A stretch of DNA of 64,000 bases from Pedobacter psychrotolerans (GCF_004340665.1 NZ_SLWO01000008.1:62001-126000), one strand, 5' to 3'. Shown: positions 9,912-18,568, counted from the stretch's first letter. Translations and numbers: made by a program. The notes: generated by a model from the sequence alone, not told the origin.

Positions 9912-10493
9912 ATGCTAGGATTAAAATTATTGACTGACCCACGTTGGGCAAATATTGCGGAATCAAACTTAGAAGAGATTTTATCTGATCATGCCTGGTG
10001 CGAACAAAAAGCAGCATCAAATGCCATTACGCTAATTACTCAAAATTCAGAACACCAGGACCTGGTTGACGAATTAACGGCTATTGCAATAGAAGAAATG
10101 CAGCATTTTCAAATGGTTATCGAAATCATTAAGCAAAGAGGCTATACTTTAAGCCGCGAAAGAAAAGATGATTATGTGGGCCGTTTGGTGAAGTTTAGTA
10201 AAAAAGATGGAAGCCGCAACCAGGCTTTTATTGATCGGCTTTTATTTGCTGCAATGATAGAAGCCCGAAGTTGCGAACGTTTTCGGGTACTTTCTCAAAA
10301 TATAAAAGATGAAGAATTGGCTAAGTTTTACCATGAATTGATGGTTTCTGAGGCGGGTCATTATACCACATTTTTAAACTTCGCCCGTAAGTACAGTACC
10401 GATGTTGATGTAGATAAACGGTGGAAAGAATGGTTGGATTTTGAAGGTGAATTGATTCAGAGTTTCGGGAAGAAAGAAGCAATACATGGGTAG
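9912..10493 (+). CDS. miaE: tRNA-(ms2io6A)-hydroxylase MiaE
   Basis: A diiron monooxygenase that hydroxylates the isopentenyl group of modified A37 in tRNAs reading U-starting codons. The frame is open from an ATG at 9870, but I choose the ATG at 9912 (193 residues). Family members begin near MLGLKLLTDPRW, the extra 14 residues (MLNILNFATQLHHH) look unlike protein from this family, and a -7-like TAATTTTG at 9884 lies inside them. Diiron-ligand helices are visible: DHAWCEQKAASNA, EEMQHF, EARSCERF and SEAGHYTTF, containing the expected Glu and ExxH ligands. Length is normal. The gene is monocistronic. Confidence 0.93.
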   Translation: MLGLKLLTDPRWANIAESNLEEILSDHAWCEQKAASNAITLITQNSEHQDLVDELTAIAIEEMQHFQMVIEIIKQRGYTLSRERKDDYVGRLVKFSKKDGSRNQAFIDRLLFAAMIEARSCERFRVLSQNIKDEELAKFYHELMVSEAGHYTTFLNFARKYSTDVDVDKRWKEWLDFEGELIQSFGKKEAIHG

Positions 10494-10618
10494 CTCCCCA
10501 ACCTCTAAAGGGGGCTTTAACTTTCTACCGTTCATTTTAAGTTTTTAAAGTGTCAGATTAAAAAGCTTGGCTTTCCATATCACCTGTAGTTCTCCTTTTA
10601 GGGGGCTAGGGGGTTAAC
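10489..10618. repeat. Imperfect inverted repeat of the CCCCCTAGCCCCCTAAAGGGG family
   Basis: Left arm at about 10491-10520 (CCCCAACCTCTAAAGGGGGC) and right arm at about 10588-10618 (CTCCTTTTAGGGGGCTAGGG) are imperfect inverted copies around about 65 bases of AT-rich sequence. The right arm supplies the last codons (NPLAP) and the stop of the DUF3810 gene. This C/G-run motif recurs in the 62.5-kb repeats. Confidence 0.5.
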
Positions 10619-11677
10619 TTCTCTTTTATGTATATTCCACAGCCAAATCACAATATCCTGATAGCTGTCGATTCCCTTTTTCTGATTATTAAGTTTTAAA
10701 AAGCGATCGAAAGTGGCATCCATGTAGCCGAACATTTGTCCGTTATACTTACGCCAAAATTCTTTTTCGATTTTAAAGTCGGCCAGAACTGCAGGAGATA
10801 ACTGATCATGAAGTTGCAGATAATCATCAGGTGATTTCATTCTGATTTCGAACAAAATATACCTTAACATTTCATAATTTGCCGAATATTGATAATTCAC
10901 ATCTGGAATATTACTAGCCGTTAAATAACCTAAAAGATTCGCTTCGTCTTCGTAAGCAATACCCAATTGATGCGCAATTTCATGACAGGAAACATAGGGC
11001 TTCACAAAATCAGGGAGATTCATATTCATGTTGGCCTCACCTGAAAGCGGCGCATAATAGCCTTCAATGCCAGCTTTGCTAACAATCCATGGATTTAAAA
11101 CTGCTTTTAAACAAGGGTTTGAGTAACGAAATAAAGAATTTTTTCTCTTCATTAAATCATAAGCTTTTGCCGAATTGATTTCTAGGGTATCGATGGAATA
11201 AGCTGGAATTTTGGTTTGTTTCAGTTTTAAATCATTGGTCTTTTTCATAAAGTAATCACCCAATAAAACCAATTCTTTTACACTATATTTTTCATTTCCA
11301 ATGCCTAATGCTTCACTCACACTTGGCCTGCTATAATTTAAGCCCCAAACAATTTTGAAGATGATGTAGAGAATTAAGAAGAAGTTTAAAACTTGCAACG
11401 GAACGATAATTCTGTGTGCTCTTTTTAAAGCTTTCCTTTTTTTGAAAAATATGATGATTTTATAAAGGATAAAACCAATTATTAAGGCATAAACAATATC
11501 GCCAATAGCAAAAGGAAAAATTGAGGAGATAAATCTTAATGAAGAAGAAATATAGGGATAGATGCCTATTGAATAATATTTATTAACTAGGGCAGGGAAT
11601 AAACCAAAGAGGAAAATTAGCAGCGCTATGCTGAATATAGCGATAGCTTTAAAAGCTGTTTTTTTTATTGAGGTCAT
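10598..11677 (-). CDS. DUF3810 family membrane protein with zinc-protease-like HEIAH motif
   Basis: A 359-residue protein. The N-terminal third has three membrane helices (about residues 12-34, 55-75 and 90-112). The soluble domain contains HEIAHQLG near residue 233 followed by EDEANLLGYL. This is an HExxH with a downstream glutamate, the layout of gluzincin metalloproteases. The family (DUF3810) is typical of Bacteroidota and uncharacterised; protease activity is inferred from the motif. The ATG overlaps the stop of the broken toxin gene upstream (TAATG at 11675-11679), so it may be co-transcribed with the toxin-antitoxin remnant. The last five residues, NPLAP, are encoded by an intergenic repeat arm. 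Confidence 0.8.
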   Translation of the reverse strand: MTSIKKTAFKAIAIFSIALLIFLFGLFPALVNKYYSIGIYPYISSSLRFISSIFPFAIGDIVYALIIGFILYKIIIFFKKRKALKRAHRIIVPLQVLNFFLILYIIFKIVWGLNYSRPSVSEALGIGNEKYSVKELVLLGDYFMKKTNDLKLKQTKIPAYSIDTLEINSAKAYDLMKRKNSLFRYSNPCLKAVLNPWIVSKAGIEGYYAPLSGEANMNMNLPDFVKPYVSCHEIAHQLGIAYEDEANLLGYLTASNIPDVNYQYSANYEMLRYILFEIRMKSPDDYLQLHDQLSPAVLADFKIEKEFWRKYNGQMFGYMDATFDRFLKLNNQKKGIDSYQDIVIWLWNIHKREVNPLAP

Positions 11678-11938
11678 TATTTGTAATGGCCTTTTAAAGA
11701 ATATATATAAATAACATCTTCTGTAACCTCATATATAATCCTATGTTATTCGTTAATCCTTCTCGACCATTTTTCAGAAAATTCATATTTTAGCGCTTCT
11801 GGTTTTCCTATTCCATCTAAATGGGTCTTCAAGAATTGCTAGTATTAATTGTTCAATTTTCTTTTGTATGACTTTATTATCAGATTTCTTCCAAAATTTG
11901 ATATCTAATAAAGAGTCATCAACATATTGAATTTCCAT
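11677..11938 (-). pseudogene. Broken YoeB/Txe-type RNase toxin
   Basis: The intact frame from ATG 11938 reads MEIQYVDDSLLDIKFWKKSD and continues to DPF, then shifts and stops after about 51 codons. Reading the next frame restores the family sequence: GIGKPEALKYEFSEKWSRRI, then NE, a TAA in place of a coding triplet, then HRIIYEV and IYIYSLKGHYK. One extra base in the stretch TTTAGATGG (removing an A restores PFDGIGKPE) plus one nonsense codon therefore disable an otherwise recognisable YoeB-like mRNA-cleaving toxin. The total span is 262 bases, one more than a multiple of three, as expected from a single insertion. It begins 3 bases after the antitoxin stop. Confidence 0.85.
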
Positions 11939-11941
11939 CTT

Positions 11942-12139
11942 CTATTTCCACAAATCTTCAACCGCAATTTTTACTCCCTTACCATTTTTGATGTCTTCTC
12001 GAGCTTGCAAAATATTTTTTACGAACTCAGGATTATACGGACTTTCTTCTGTTTCAAAATCAATCTTCAAAGCTTTAGCAAATGCTTTCAACGCATTGAG
12101 TTGTTCCTTGTTTTTAGGATGTAATGTTAAAGTTTCCAT
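11942..12139 (-). CDS. Antitoxin of the DUF2683 type (partner of the YoeB-like toxin)
   Basis: A 65-residue protein, METLTLHPKNKEQLNALKAF..., with a central SPYNPEFV motif and a C-terminal VEDLWK. It matches the small Bacteroidota antitoxins found directly upstream of YoeB/Txe toxins. The frame is complete and undamaged, while the toxin 3 bases downstream is broken. It may persist by chance, as a transcriptional repressor, or to neutralise related toxins elsewhere. The family call rests on sequence resemblance and operon position. Confidence 0.75.
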   Translation of the reverse strand: METLTLHPKNKEQLNALKAFAKALKIDFETEESPYNPEFVKNILQAREDIKNGKGVKIAVEDLWK

Positions 12140-12172
12140 TTTGATATTGCTTAATAAACAAATATAACAAAT

Positions 12173-13507
12173 CTATCTCTCAAAAGTCAATCGCTTGCCA
12201 ATCTGGTCTGTTGTGAATTTACCTTTCTGATATGCCAGATTACCTGATACAAAAGTGTGTGTGATGCTGGCTTGAAAAGTATCGCCATCAAACGGACTCC
12301 AGCCACATTTATAAAAATTATTAAGCGTAGTAACTTTCCATGAATCTTTTAAATCTACCAAAACCAAATCGGCCCAGTAACCTTCGCGGATGAACCCTCG
12401 CTTTTCAATATCAAAACAGATGGCTAGGTTATGGGCAGTCTTCTCCACGATTTTTTCCAAAGAAATTTTGCCCTGCAAGTGCATTTCCAATAAAGCGGGC
12501 AATGCATGCTGAACCAATGGTCCGCCAGATGGTGCTGAAGCATAAGGTTGCTGCTTTTCCTCTAAAGTATGAGGTGCATGGTCGGTAGCAATTACATCGA
12601 TATTATCATCTAATACACCCTGAAGCACTCCTTTTTGGTCATCCTTCGTTTTTACAGCAGGATTCCATTTAATAAAATTGCCTTTTGTTGCATAATCTTG
12701 ATCGTTAAACCAAAGGTGATGAACGCAGGCTTCTGCTGTTATTTTTTTATCCTTTAATGGAATGGAATTGTCAAATAAGGCTATTTCCTTAGCTGTTGAA
12801 ATGTGAAGAATATGCAAACGCGTTTGGTAGCGTTTTGCTAATTCCACTGCTAATGATGAAGATTTATAACACGCCTCTGCACTGCGAATAAGTGGGTGCA
12901 TATCTATGGTTAAATCATCACCGTATTTTACTTTAAATTCTGCTAAATTTTGGCGGATGGTTGCTTCATCTTCGCAATGTGTGGCCACCAAAATTGGTGC
13001 TTTGCTAAAAATATTTTCTAAGGTCTTTTCATTGTCAACCAACATATTTCCTGTTGATGAACCCATGAAAACTTTAATGCCGCATACATTTTTAGGATCG
13101 GTTTTTAAAACTTCATCAATATTGTCATTGCTGGCACCCATATAAAAGGAATAATTGGCTAGAGAAGTTTCTGCAGCTATTTTGTATTTATCAGCCAGTA
13201 ATTCTTGTGTCAAAGTATTTGGAACAGTGTTTGGCATCTCCATAAAAGAAGTAATGCCTCCCGCAACGGCGGCCATACTTTCCGTAAATATATCGGCTTT
13301 ATGTGTTAAACCTGGCTCACGGAAATGAACCTGATCATCAATCATTCCTGGTAGAAGAAATTGTCCTTCAGCATTGATTTCTGTAGCGTTTGGTGCACTT
13401 AAATTCCGGCCAATCTTCGCAATAAGTCCATCTTTAATTAATACATCAGCAACAATTTTTTGTCCTTCGTTTACGATTGTAGCCGCTTTGATCAGATAAG
13501 AATTCAT
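12173..13507 (-). CDS. pyrC: Dihydroorotase
   Basis: A 444-residue zinc amidohydrolase that closes N-carbamoyl-aspartate to dihydroorotate, third step of pyrimidine synthesis. Visible active-site elements are DDQVHFREPG (metal-binding DxH and the substrate-binding Arg), GIKVFMGSSTG with the lysine that is carboxylated, ATHCED, LHILHIST, and ATDHAPHTLEEK with the catalytic Asp. Length and order fit the class I (multifunctional-complex-type) dihydroorotases of Bacteroidota. Some close homologues act as allantoinase, but the pattern here favours dihydroorotase. No other pyr genes are adjacent. Confidence 0.9.
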   Translation of the reverse strand: MNSYLIKAATIVNEGQKIVADVLIKDGLIAKIGRNLSAPNATEINAEGQFLLPGMIDDQVHFREPGLTHKADIFTESMAAVAGGITSFMEMPNTVPNTLTQELLADKYKIAAETSLANYSFYMGASNDNIDEVLKTDPKNVCGIKVFMGSSTGNMLVDNEKTLENIFSKAPILVATHCEDEATIRQNLAEFKVKYGDDLTIDMHPLIRSAEACYKSSSLAVELAKRYQTRLHILHISTAKEIALFDNSIPLKDKKITAEACVHHLWFNDQDYATKGNFIKWNPAVKTKDDQKGVLQGVLDDNIDVIATDHAPHTLEEKQQPYASAPSGGPLVQHALPALLEMHLQGKISLEKIVEKTAHNLAICFDIEKRGFIREGYWADLVLVDLKDSWKVTTLNNFYKCGWSPFDGDTFQASITHTFVSGNLAYQKGKFTTDQIGKRLTFER

Positions 13508-13811
13508 GTTTCAAAGGTAAAAATAGATTTGAGAAGTTAGATACGACATTTGAGAAATAGGGGATAAGATTTGGACGGATGAAAGGAAGAAACTGAGTTT
13601 AGGGTTGCTGTTTTAAATTAAATAAACCTGACAGCAGTGAGTACTAGTGTAACGAAGTAAAGCGAATGGCAGGACTACCATAGCCGAAGAATTACTGAAT
13701 TGCTTTACTCCTAATCTCTTTAAGTGAGCTTTGACTTTATGTTTGAGTCTAAGACTCACGACTTAAGACTCCGAACTTCTGACTAGTTTAAGCCTTTCGG
13801 CTTAAAAAACC
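13508..13811. other. Intergenic gap with short hairpin and GACTCC-type filler
   Basis: About 300 bases without a convincing gene between divergent pyrC and the helicase. The right part contains repeated GAGTCTAAGACTC-like words (13745-13775). A perfect eight-base hairpin, TTTAAGCC (13787-13794) and GGCTTAAA (13798-13805), lies just before the helicase promoter. It is not followed by a T-tract on either strand, so it is not a standard terminator. Confidence 0.5.
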
Positions 13812-13819
13812 TATCTTTG
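13812..13819 (+). promoter_or_regulatory. -7 element TATCTTTG directly before the helicase start
   Basis: TATCTTTG is a full match to TAnnTTTG and ends 6 bases before the ATG at 13826. Transcription from it would begin at or next to the start codon, giving a leaderless or near-leaderless mRNA. Confidence 0.6.
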
Positions 13820-13825
13820 TTCGCT

Positions 13826-15172
13826 ATGGCAAAATCCTTTGAAGAATTTAAGTTAAACAGGCAAATATTAAACGCAGTAGCCGATGCAGGTTATACTGTT
13901 GCCACGCCGATACAAGAAAAAGCAATTGCCCCTGTTTTATCAGGTCAGGATATTTTTGGGATTGCAGAAACTGGTACCGGTAAAACGGCAGCCTTTGTTT
14001 TGCCTATTCTAATGCAGTTGAAGTATGCTCAGGGCGATAATCCACGGGCTTTAATCTTATCACCTACTCGGGAGCTGGCCATGCAAATTGCAGAGCAGGT
14101 AAAATTATTTTCTACTTATACGGACTTGCGTTCATTGGTGATTTTCGGTGGAATTGGTCCGAAAACGCAGAAAGAAGAGATTGCAAAGGGAGTTGATATC
14201 TTGATTGCTACACCTGGAAGATTTTTAGATCTATATCTTGCAGGAGACATCAATACACAAAGTCTGAAATTTCTGGTACTGGATGAAGCGGATAAAATGA
14301 TGGATATGGGTTTTATCGGGTCTATCCACAGGATATTGGAAATTGTGCCGCGTAAACGCCAGAACTTACTTTTCTCCGCAACGATGAGCGAGTTGGTGCA
14401 AAAAATTGCAGGTGATTTTTTAAATAATCCGCTTGTTATTGAAGCTTCAGCACAGGCTACACCAGCGGCTAATGTCACTCAGGCATTATATTATGTTCCG
14501 AATTTTAAAACGAAAATAAATTTGTTGCAGCATTTATTGAAAAATGATGAGGCTTTTTCACGCCTGATTATTTTCTGCAAAACAAAAACGGTTGCTGATA
14601 ATATTTTCAGTTTTATTGAACGTAGATATGGCGCTCAAAATGTTCGTGTGATTCATGCCAATAAGGGGCAGAATACCAGAATTAACTCGATAAATAGCTT
14701 TAAAGATGGAAATGTTCGTGTGTTGGTGGCGACAGATGTAGCCAGTAGGGGAATTGATGTGAGCGACGTAAGCCATGTAATTAACTTCGATGTTCCGATT
14801 ATTATTGAAGATTACGTGCATAGAATCGGGCGGACAGGTAGGGCTTTTGCAAAAGGCGATGCCATTACCTTTGCTACTGATGCAGAAAAATATTATATCC
14901 GTAAAATTGAAAAATTAATCCGCCAGTATATTCCTGTTGCTGAAATTCCTGAAGGGGTTTACATCGATGAAACACCTTATGAAGAACGTCAGCAAATTGC
15001 CAAGGAAATTGATATGCAGAAGCGCAAGGAAGATCCTGATTTTAAGGGAGCTTTTCATGAGAAAAAACATGCTGCTGCAATAGAGAAAAAGGTTCGCGAA
15101 AAGGCGAAGGAAAAAGCGGGGAAAGAAGTGAAATCATTTAAAAAGGGTAAACGTTTCGATAAGAAAAAGTAA
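13826..15172 (+). CDS. DEAD-box RNA helicase (RhlE-like)
   Basis: A 448-residue ATP-dependent RNA helicase. I choose ATG 13826 (MAKSFEEFKL); the in-frame TTG at 13817 lies inside the TATCTTTG promoter element. All motifs are present in order: Q motif before ATPIQEKAI, motif I AETGTGKTAAF, Ia PTRELAMQI, Ib TPGRFLDL, II LDEADKMMDMG, III SATM, then IV-VI with ATDVASRGIDV and HRIGRTGRA. The last 50 residues are rich in lysine, a typical unstructured RNA-binding tail. Roles in ribosome assembly or mRNA decay are known for the family. A small membrane protein gene follows after 5 bases. Confidence 0.95.
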   Translation: MAKSFEEFKLNRQILNAVADAGYTVATPIQEKAIAPVLSGQDIFGIAETGTGKTAAFVLPILMQLKYAQGDNPRALILSPTRELAMQIAEQVKLFSTYTDLRSLVIFGGIGPKTQKEEIAKGVDILIATPGRFLDLYLAGDINTQSLKFLVLDEADKMMDMGFIGSIHRILEIVPRKRQNLLFSATMSELVQKIAGDFLNNPLVIEASAQATPAANVTQALYYVPNFKTKINLLQHLLKNDEAFSRLIIFCKTKTVADNIFSFIERRYGAQNVRVIHANKGQNTRINSINSFKDGNVRVLVATDVASRGIDVSDVSHVINFDVPIIIEDYVHRIGRTGRAFAKGDAITFATDAEKYYIRKIEKLIRQYIPVAEIPEGVYIDETPYEERQQIAKEIDMQKRKEDPDFKGAFHEKKHAAAIEKKVREKAKEKAGKEVKSFKKGKRFDKKK

Positions 15173-15177
15173 GGGTT

Positions 15178-15450
15178 ATGAAATTGAGGATTACGCCCCT
15201 AAATATTATTGGCGCTATTGGATTAGGGTTGGCGGCCTTTACTATTTTAAGTCCGAAGGATCATGCGCCAAGGCATGTTGATTTTAGTGGTTTTTATCTG
15301 TTAATACTAGGATGTTTAATTCTGGTAACTTTCATTACCGATTTGATCTTCCGTTTTACACTTAAAGATTTAAAAAAAATCTGGATGGTGGAATCAATTT
15401 TTATTGTCATTACCGCAGTGTTGATGCTGATCATCCAAAGGATCGCGTAA
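15178..15450 (+). CDS. Small membrane protein of unknown function
   Basis: A 90-residue protein with three predicted helices (about residues 6-24, 38-60 and 68-88) and no recognised family. It starts 5 bases after the helicase stop and is probably co-transcribed with it. The size and hydrophobic pattern suggest a real gene. Confidence 0.6.
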   Translation: MKLRITPLNIIGAIGLGLAAFTILSPKDHAPRHVDFSGFYLLILGCLILVTFITDLIFRFTLKDLKKIWMVESIFIVITAVLMLIIQRIA

Positions 15451-15565
15451 TTAAACCGTAAAAATATTTTTGCAGGCTTTTCAACAGTATAATCAAGTTA
15501 AAAATTCAGCATCTTTGCGCCATAAATTAAAACCGTGGAATCTCCACAATCAGTGAAATCATTGT

Positions 15566-15901
15566 ATGAAGACAGCAGAAATTAAATTAACAGTTGAATT
15601 AGACGAAGCCAATAATCCTGATAACATCCTTTGGGAAAGTACGGATTCTGGAAATGCTGATAAAGTACCAGCAAAAGCAATGTTCTTATCCGTTTGGGAT
15701 CATAACTATAAAAACACTTTAAAAATTGACCTTTGGACCAAGGATATGCCTGTTGATGAAATGAAACGTTTCTTCTATGAAACCTTGCAAACCATGGGTG
15801 ATAGCTTTTTGAAGGCGACTAATGAAACACTAATTGTAGAAGATTTACGTGATTACTGTGCGCACTTTGCGGAGAAGATGGGGATTGTGGAAGGACAGTA
15901 G
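15566..15901 (+). CDS. gldC: Gliding motility protein GldC
   Basis: A 111-residue soluble protein, MKTAEIKLTVELDEANNPDN... to ...YCAHFAEKMGIVEG, matching GldC in length and sequence (WDHNYKNTLKIDLWTKDMPV, then FFYETLQTMGDSF). In Flavobacterium GldC supports gliding but is not strictly essential. It is widespread in non-gliding Bacteroidota, so motility cannot be assumed. A near-consensus CATCTTTG lies about 50 bases upstream. No other gld genes are near. Confidence 0.88.
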   Translation: MKTAEIKLTVELDEANNPDNILWESTDSGNADKVPAKAMFLSVWDHNYKNTLKIDLWTKDMPVDEMKRFFYETLQTMGDSFLKATNETLIVEDLRDYCAHFAEKMGIVEGQ

Positions 15902-16029
15902 TTGGTTAGTTGGTTAGTTAAGAAAATGCCAGACAATTTAACAAGAAAAAAATCATTCAAACAATTTATCAATATTAGTGTAATCTTTATACCTGTGTAA
16001 TCAAACCGCAGGGAATATCTTAAATCAAA

Positions 16030-16452
16030 ATGTTAATATTAAATAAATTCAGAGCCTTTGTAGGTGTTTTACTTTGTCTTATTGCAGGGTTTTGTCCGAT
16101 GCTGAAAGTGCCCATTAAAGGAAACTGGAATCTGTATCAATCTGATGCCCGTTTATTTATGATCACTTATGCTATCCTTATTATTTCAGTACTTTTCCTT
16201 TTTATCAGAAAGGCCGGAGCATTTAGATTTATGAGTTTTGTAATGGCTATCTGGTATGTATTGGCCGTGGTAGCAGTTTATTTTACAGCTAATAATTATA
16301 CAAAATATGGCTTCGCTAATAAACTAATTGGTAAGGTGGTTCATTTTCAATGGGGATGGATTGTTCTTTTGGTTGGTGTTTTATTTATGCTTTTTAGCAC
16401 CAAACGTGGTGACAAGATTATTGCTACAACCAATCCTGACTTATTAAAATAA
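16030..16452 (+). CDS. Four-helix membrane protein of unknown function
   Basis: A 140-residue protein with four hydrophobic helices at roughly residues 8-24, 43-60, 68-90 and 108-126, and a short polar C-terminus ([18 protein letters not shown]). No family is recognised. It stands alone and converges with a cupin gene across an inverted-repeat region. Confidence 0.6.
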   Translation: MLILNKFRAFVGVLLCLIAGFCPMLKVPIKGNWNLYQSDARLFMITYAILIISVLFLFIRKAGAFRFMSFVMAIWYVLAVVAVYFTANNYTKYGFANKLIGKVVHFQWGWIVLLVGVLFMLFSTKRGDKIIATTNPDLLK

Positions 16453-16471
16453 GCTGATTTATTAACTATGC

Positions 16472-16533
16472 TGTTATCATTTGATAACATTTCATCATGA
16501 ATCATAATCTGGAATTATTCAATTCATGATGAA
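16472..16533. terminator. Two adjacent palindromes between convergent genes
   Basis: TGTTATCA/TGATAACA (16472-16479 and 16482-16489) is a perfect eight-base hairpin with a two-base loop. Immediately after it, TTCATCATGAAT/ATTCATGATGAA (16491-16502 and 16522-16533) is a perfect twelve-base inverted repeat. Their place between convergent ends suggests bidirectional termination, although there is no long T-tract. Confidence 0.45.
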
Positions 16534-16577
16534 TTTATTCAGGATTTAGTTTACTATTCTAAAAAGATTTCTGAAGA

Positions 16578-16964
16578 TTAGTCGGTGATAAATAAATCAT
16601 CAGTGTCATCTTCCAATGGAATGTAAATTCTTTCCCATTCCTCACCTTCAATAATTTCCCAGGTATGTCCGATTCCTTTAGTGTCATTCGCAATTAAAAT
16701 AATTCCGGGCTCAATGATAAAAGATTCTCCATTGGTCACTCCAAATTTTAATTTTCCTTTTAGCGTAATTACGTATTGTCGGCGAGGCGCCGGATGCGGA
16801 ATGCCTTCCAATGTTGAAACATCTGTTTTGGCGAAAAAATGACTGGCATTGATGTGTTGTTGTACAGGAATTTTTCCTCTTTCAAAGGTGCAGTCATCGT
16901 TATCCAGGTTAATCAATCTAATCGCTTTTAAATAATTACCAGTTTCGGCTTTTTGTAATGTCAT
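16578..16964 (-). CDS. Cupin-fold protein
   Basis: A 128-residue protein from the ATG at 16964; a TTG two codons upstream is the only alternative. The middle contains HPAPRRQYVITLKGKLKF followed by FIIEPGIILIANDTKGIGHT, the two beta-barrel motifs of a small single-domain cupin. The fold is convincing but the substrate is not predictable. It is transcribed after ogt (16980-17465) with a 15-base gap, so the two probably share a transcript. Confidence 0.65.
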   Translation of the reverse strand: MTLQKAETGNYLKAIRLINLDNDDCTFERGKIPVQQHINASHFFAKTDVSTLEGIPHPAPRRQYVITLKGKLKFGVTNGESFIIEPGIILIANDTKGIGHTWEIIEGEEWERIYIPLEDDTDDLFITD

Positions 16965-16979
16965 CTTCAAATTATCTTG

Positions 16980-17465
16980 TTAAAATTTAATTTCAGTCTG
17001 TCCTTTTTGTGCTATTTCTCGTTCATGCTGCAAGAGCCACTGCTTTCTCCATAAACCACCTGCATAACCAACCAGTTTTCCATTGCTTCCGATAACCCTG
17101 TGACAAGGAACAGCGATGGCTATATTATTTTTTCCGTTAGCTGCTGCAATGGCTCGGATGGCCAGCGGATGATGTTCAGAAAATTTAGCGTATGATGTGG
17201 TTTCTCCATAAGGGATTGCAATTAAGTTTTGCCAAACCTGTTGTTGAAAATCTGTACCTTTTTGTTTAATAGGGAAATCGAAATCCTTTAATTTACCTTT
17301 GAAATAATCTTCAAACTGTAAAGCAACTTTTAATGTCAACGCATTTTGAGTTAAGTCTCTAACATCTGCATCAGCGAAGGTAACCGCATGTACAAATTCG
17401 TCATCGGCGAAGATGGTTAATTTGCCTATTGGCGATTCTATAACTGATGCGTAGTGATTTTCCAT
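16980..17465 (-). CDS. ogt: Methylated-DNA-[protein]-cysteine S-methyltransferase
   Basis: A 161-residue suicide enzyme that removes O6-methyl groups from guanine. The acceptor site is IAVPCHRVIG with Cys121, followed by GKLVGYAGGLWRKQWLLQHE, the standard C-terminal signature. The RAIAAANGKNN helix-turn-helix segment precedes it. The N-terminal domain is short, as in Ogt-type enzymes, without the Ada DNA-binding module. Confidence 0.94.
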   Translation of the reverse strand: MENHYASVIESPIGKLTIFADDEFVHAVTFADADVRDLTQNALTLKVALQFEDYFKGKLKDFDFPIKQKGTDFQQQVWQNLIAIPYGETTSYAKFSEHHPLAIRAIAAANGKNNIAIAVPCHRVIGSNGKLVGYAGGLWRKQWLLQHEREIAQKGQTEIKF

Positions 17466-17571
17466 GATGTAGGCCGCTGATTCGCAGATTATTTAAGAAT
17501 CTATAGCTAAAAAATTTAGACAAAATTACAACAATCCAACAATTTAAACATTCAATATTTATCAATAAAAG

Positions 17572-17579
17572 TATCTTTG
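17572..17579 (+). promoter_or_regulatory. -7 element TATCTTTG directly before ccmB
   Basis: TATCTTTG ends 5 bases before the ccmB ATG at 17585, the same arrangement as before the helicase gene, implying a leaderless or near-leaderless transcript. Confidence 0.6.
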
Positions 17580-17584
17580 CGATT

Positions 17585-18253
17585 ATGCAACTGGCCAAAG
17601 AGGTTAAATATTTGATACAAAAGGAGGTACTGTTAGAGTGGCGATCCAAATATACCATCAATGGCATATTGTTGTATGTAGTTTCCACTATTTTTACCTG
17701 TTACTTATCTTTTGTAAGCCTCGGCGATAATAAGCTTGCTTGGAATGCATTGTTTTGGATCATAATACTCTTTGCTTCTATTAACGGGGTTTCCAAAAGC
17801 TTTCTGCAGGAAACTAAAGGGCAGCAGTTGTATAATTATATTTTGGCAAGTCCGGCGGCAATATTAATTTCTAAAACCGTATATAATACAATATTGATGT
17901 TGGTTTTAACCACCATTGCATTGGGATTTTACATTCTGGTTTTTGATACATTTACACCACCTGATTTATTACTTTATTATGTGGCTGTAATTATGGGAAG
18001 TATCAGTTTTTCAACTGTTTTTACCATGGTTTCAGCAATAGCAAGTAAAGCTGGGAATGGCGGAATGCTCATGGCAATTCTCAGTTTCCCGATTATCATT
18101 CCGGTATTGATTCTTTTAATCAAACTGGCTAAAAATGCGGTAGACGGCTTGCCATGGGAAAATAGTTACGACGAAATAGGCATGTTATTGTTGGTAAATG
18201 TACTGACCGTTGCCACCTCTTTATTGTTATTTCCTTACCTTTGGCGGGATTAA
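17585..18253 (+). CDS. ccmB: Heme exporter membrane subunit CcmB
   Basis: A 222-residue protein with six predicted helices and the CcmB features KEVLLEWRSKYTINGILLY, QETKGQQLYNYILASPA and a conserved GNGGMLMAILSFPIIIPVLI stretch. CcmB is the permease part of the CcmAB ABC complex of System I cytochrome c maturation, which helps release holo-CcmE. No ccmA ATPase gene is in the window. ccmC and ccmD follow after a repeat-filled gap. Confidence 0.92.
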   Translation: MQLAKEVKYLIQKEVLLEWRSKYTINGILLYVVSTIFTCYLSFVSLGDNKLAWNALFWIIILFASINGVSKSFLQETKGQQLYNYILASPAAILISKTVYNTILMLVLTTIALGFYILVFDTFTPPDLLLYYVAVIMGSISFSTVFTMVSAIASKAGNGGMLMAILSFPIIIPVLILLIKLAKNAVDGLPWENSYDEIGMLLLVNVLTVATSLLLFPYLWRD

Positions 18254-18297
18254 AATGGAATGCTATAATGAATGATTGAGATAATATGAATTTTCAT

Positions 18298-18558
18298 AAA
18301 TTAAAAAATGAGAGAATGATTGAATTATAGAATGATTTAATTGCCACTTGACTAACATTCACTCATTCAAAACTCACTCATTCAAAATTAAATTAAAAAA
18401 TGAGAGAATGAATGAATTATAGAATGATTTAATTGCCACTTGACTAACATTTACTTATTCAAAATTAAATTAAACAATGAGAGAATGATTGAATTATAGA
18501 ATGATTTAATTGCCACTTGGCTAACATTCACTCATTCAAAACTCACTCATTAAAAATT
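18298..18558. repeat. Three tandem imperfect repeats between ccmB and ccmC
   Basis: Units begin with ATGAGAGAATGATTGAATTA or near copies at 18308, 18400 and 18477. Units 1, 2 and 3 are about 92, 77 and 80 bases; unit 2 lacks about 15 bases (AACTCACTCATTCA) near its end. Each unit has GAATGA words in its left part and TCATTC words in its right part, so each can fold into an imperfect hairpin. The repeats fill nearly all of the 315-base gap, and I see no gene in it. Confidence 0.85.
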
Positions 18559-18568
18559 ATAAAAAGAT

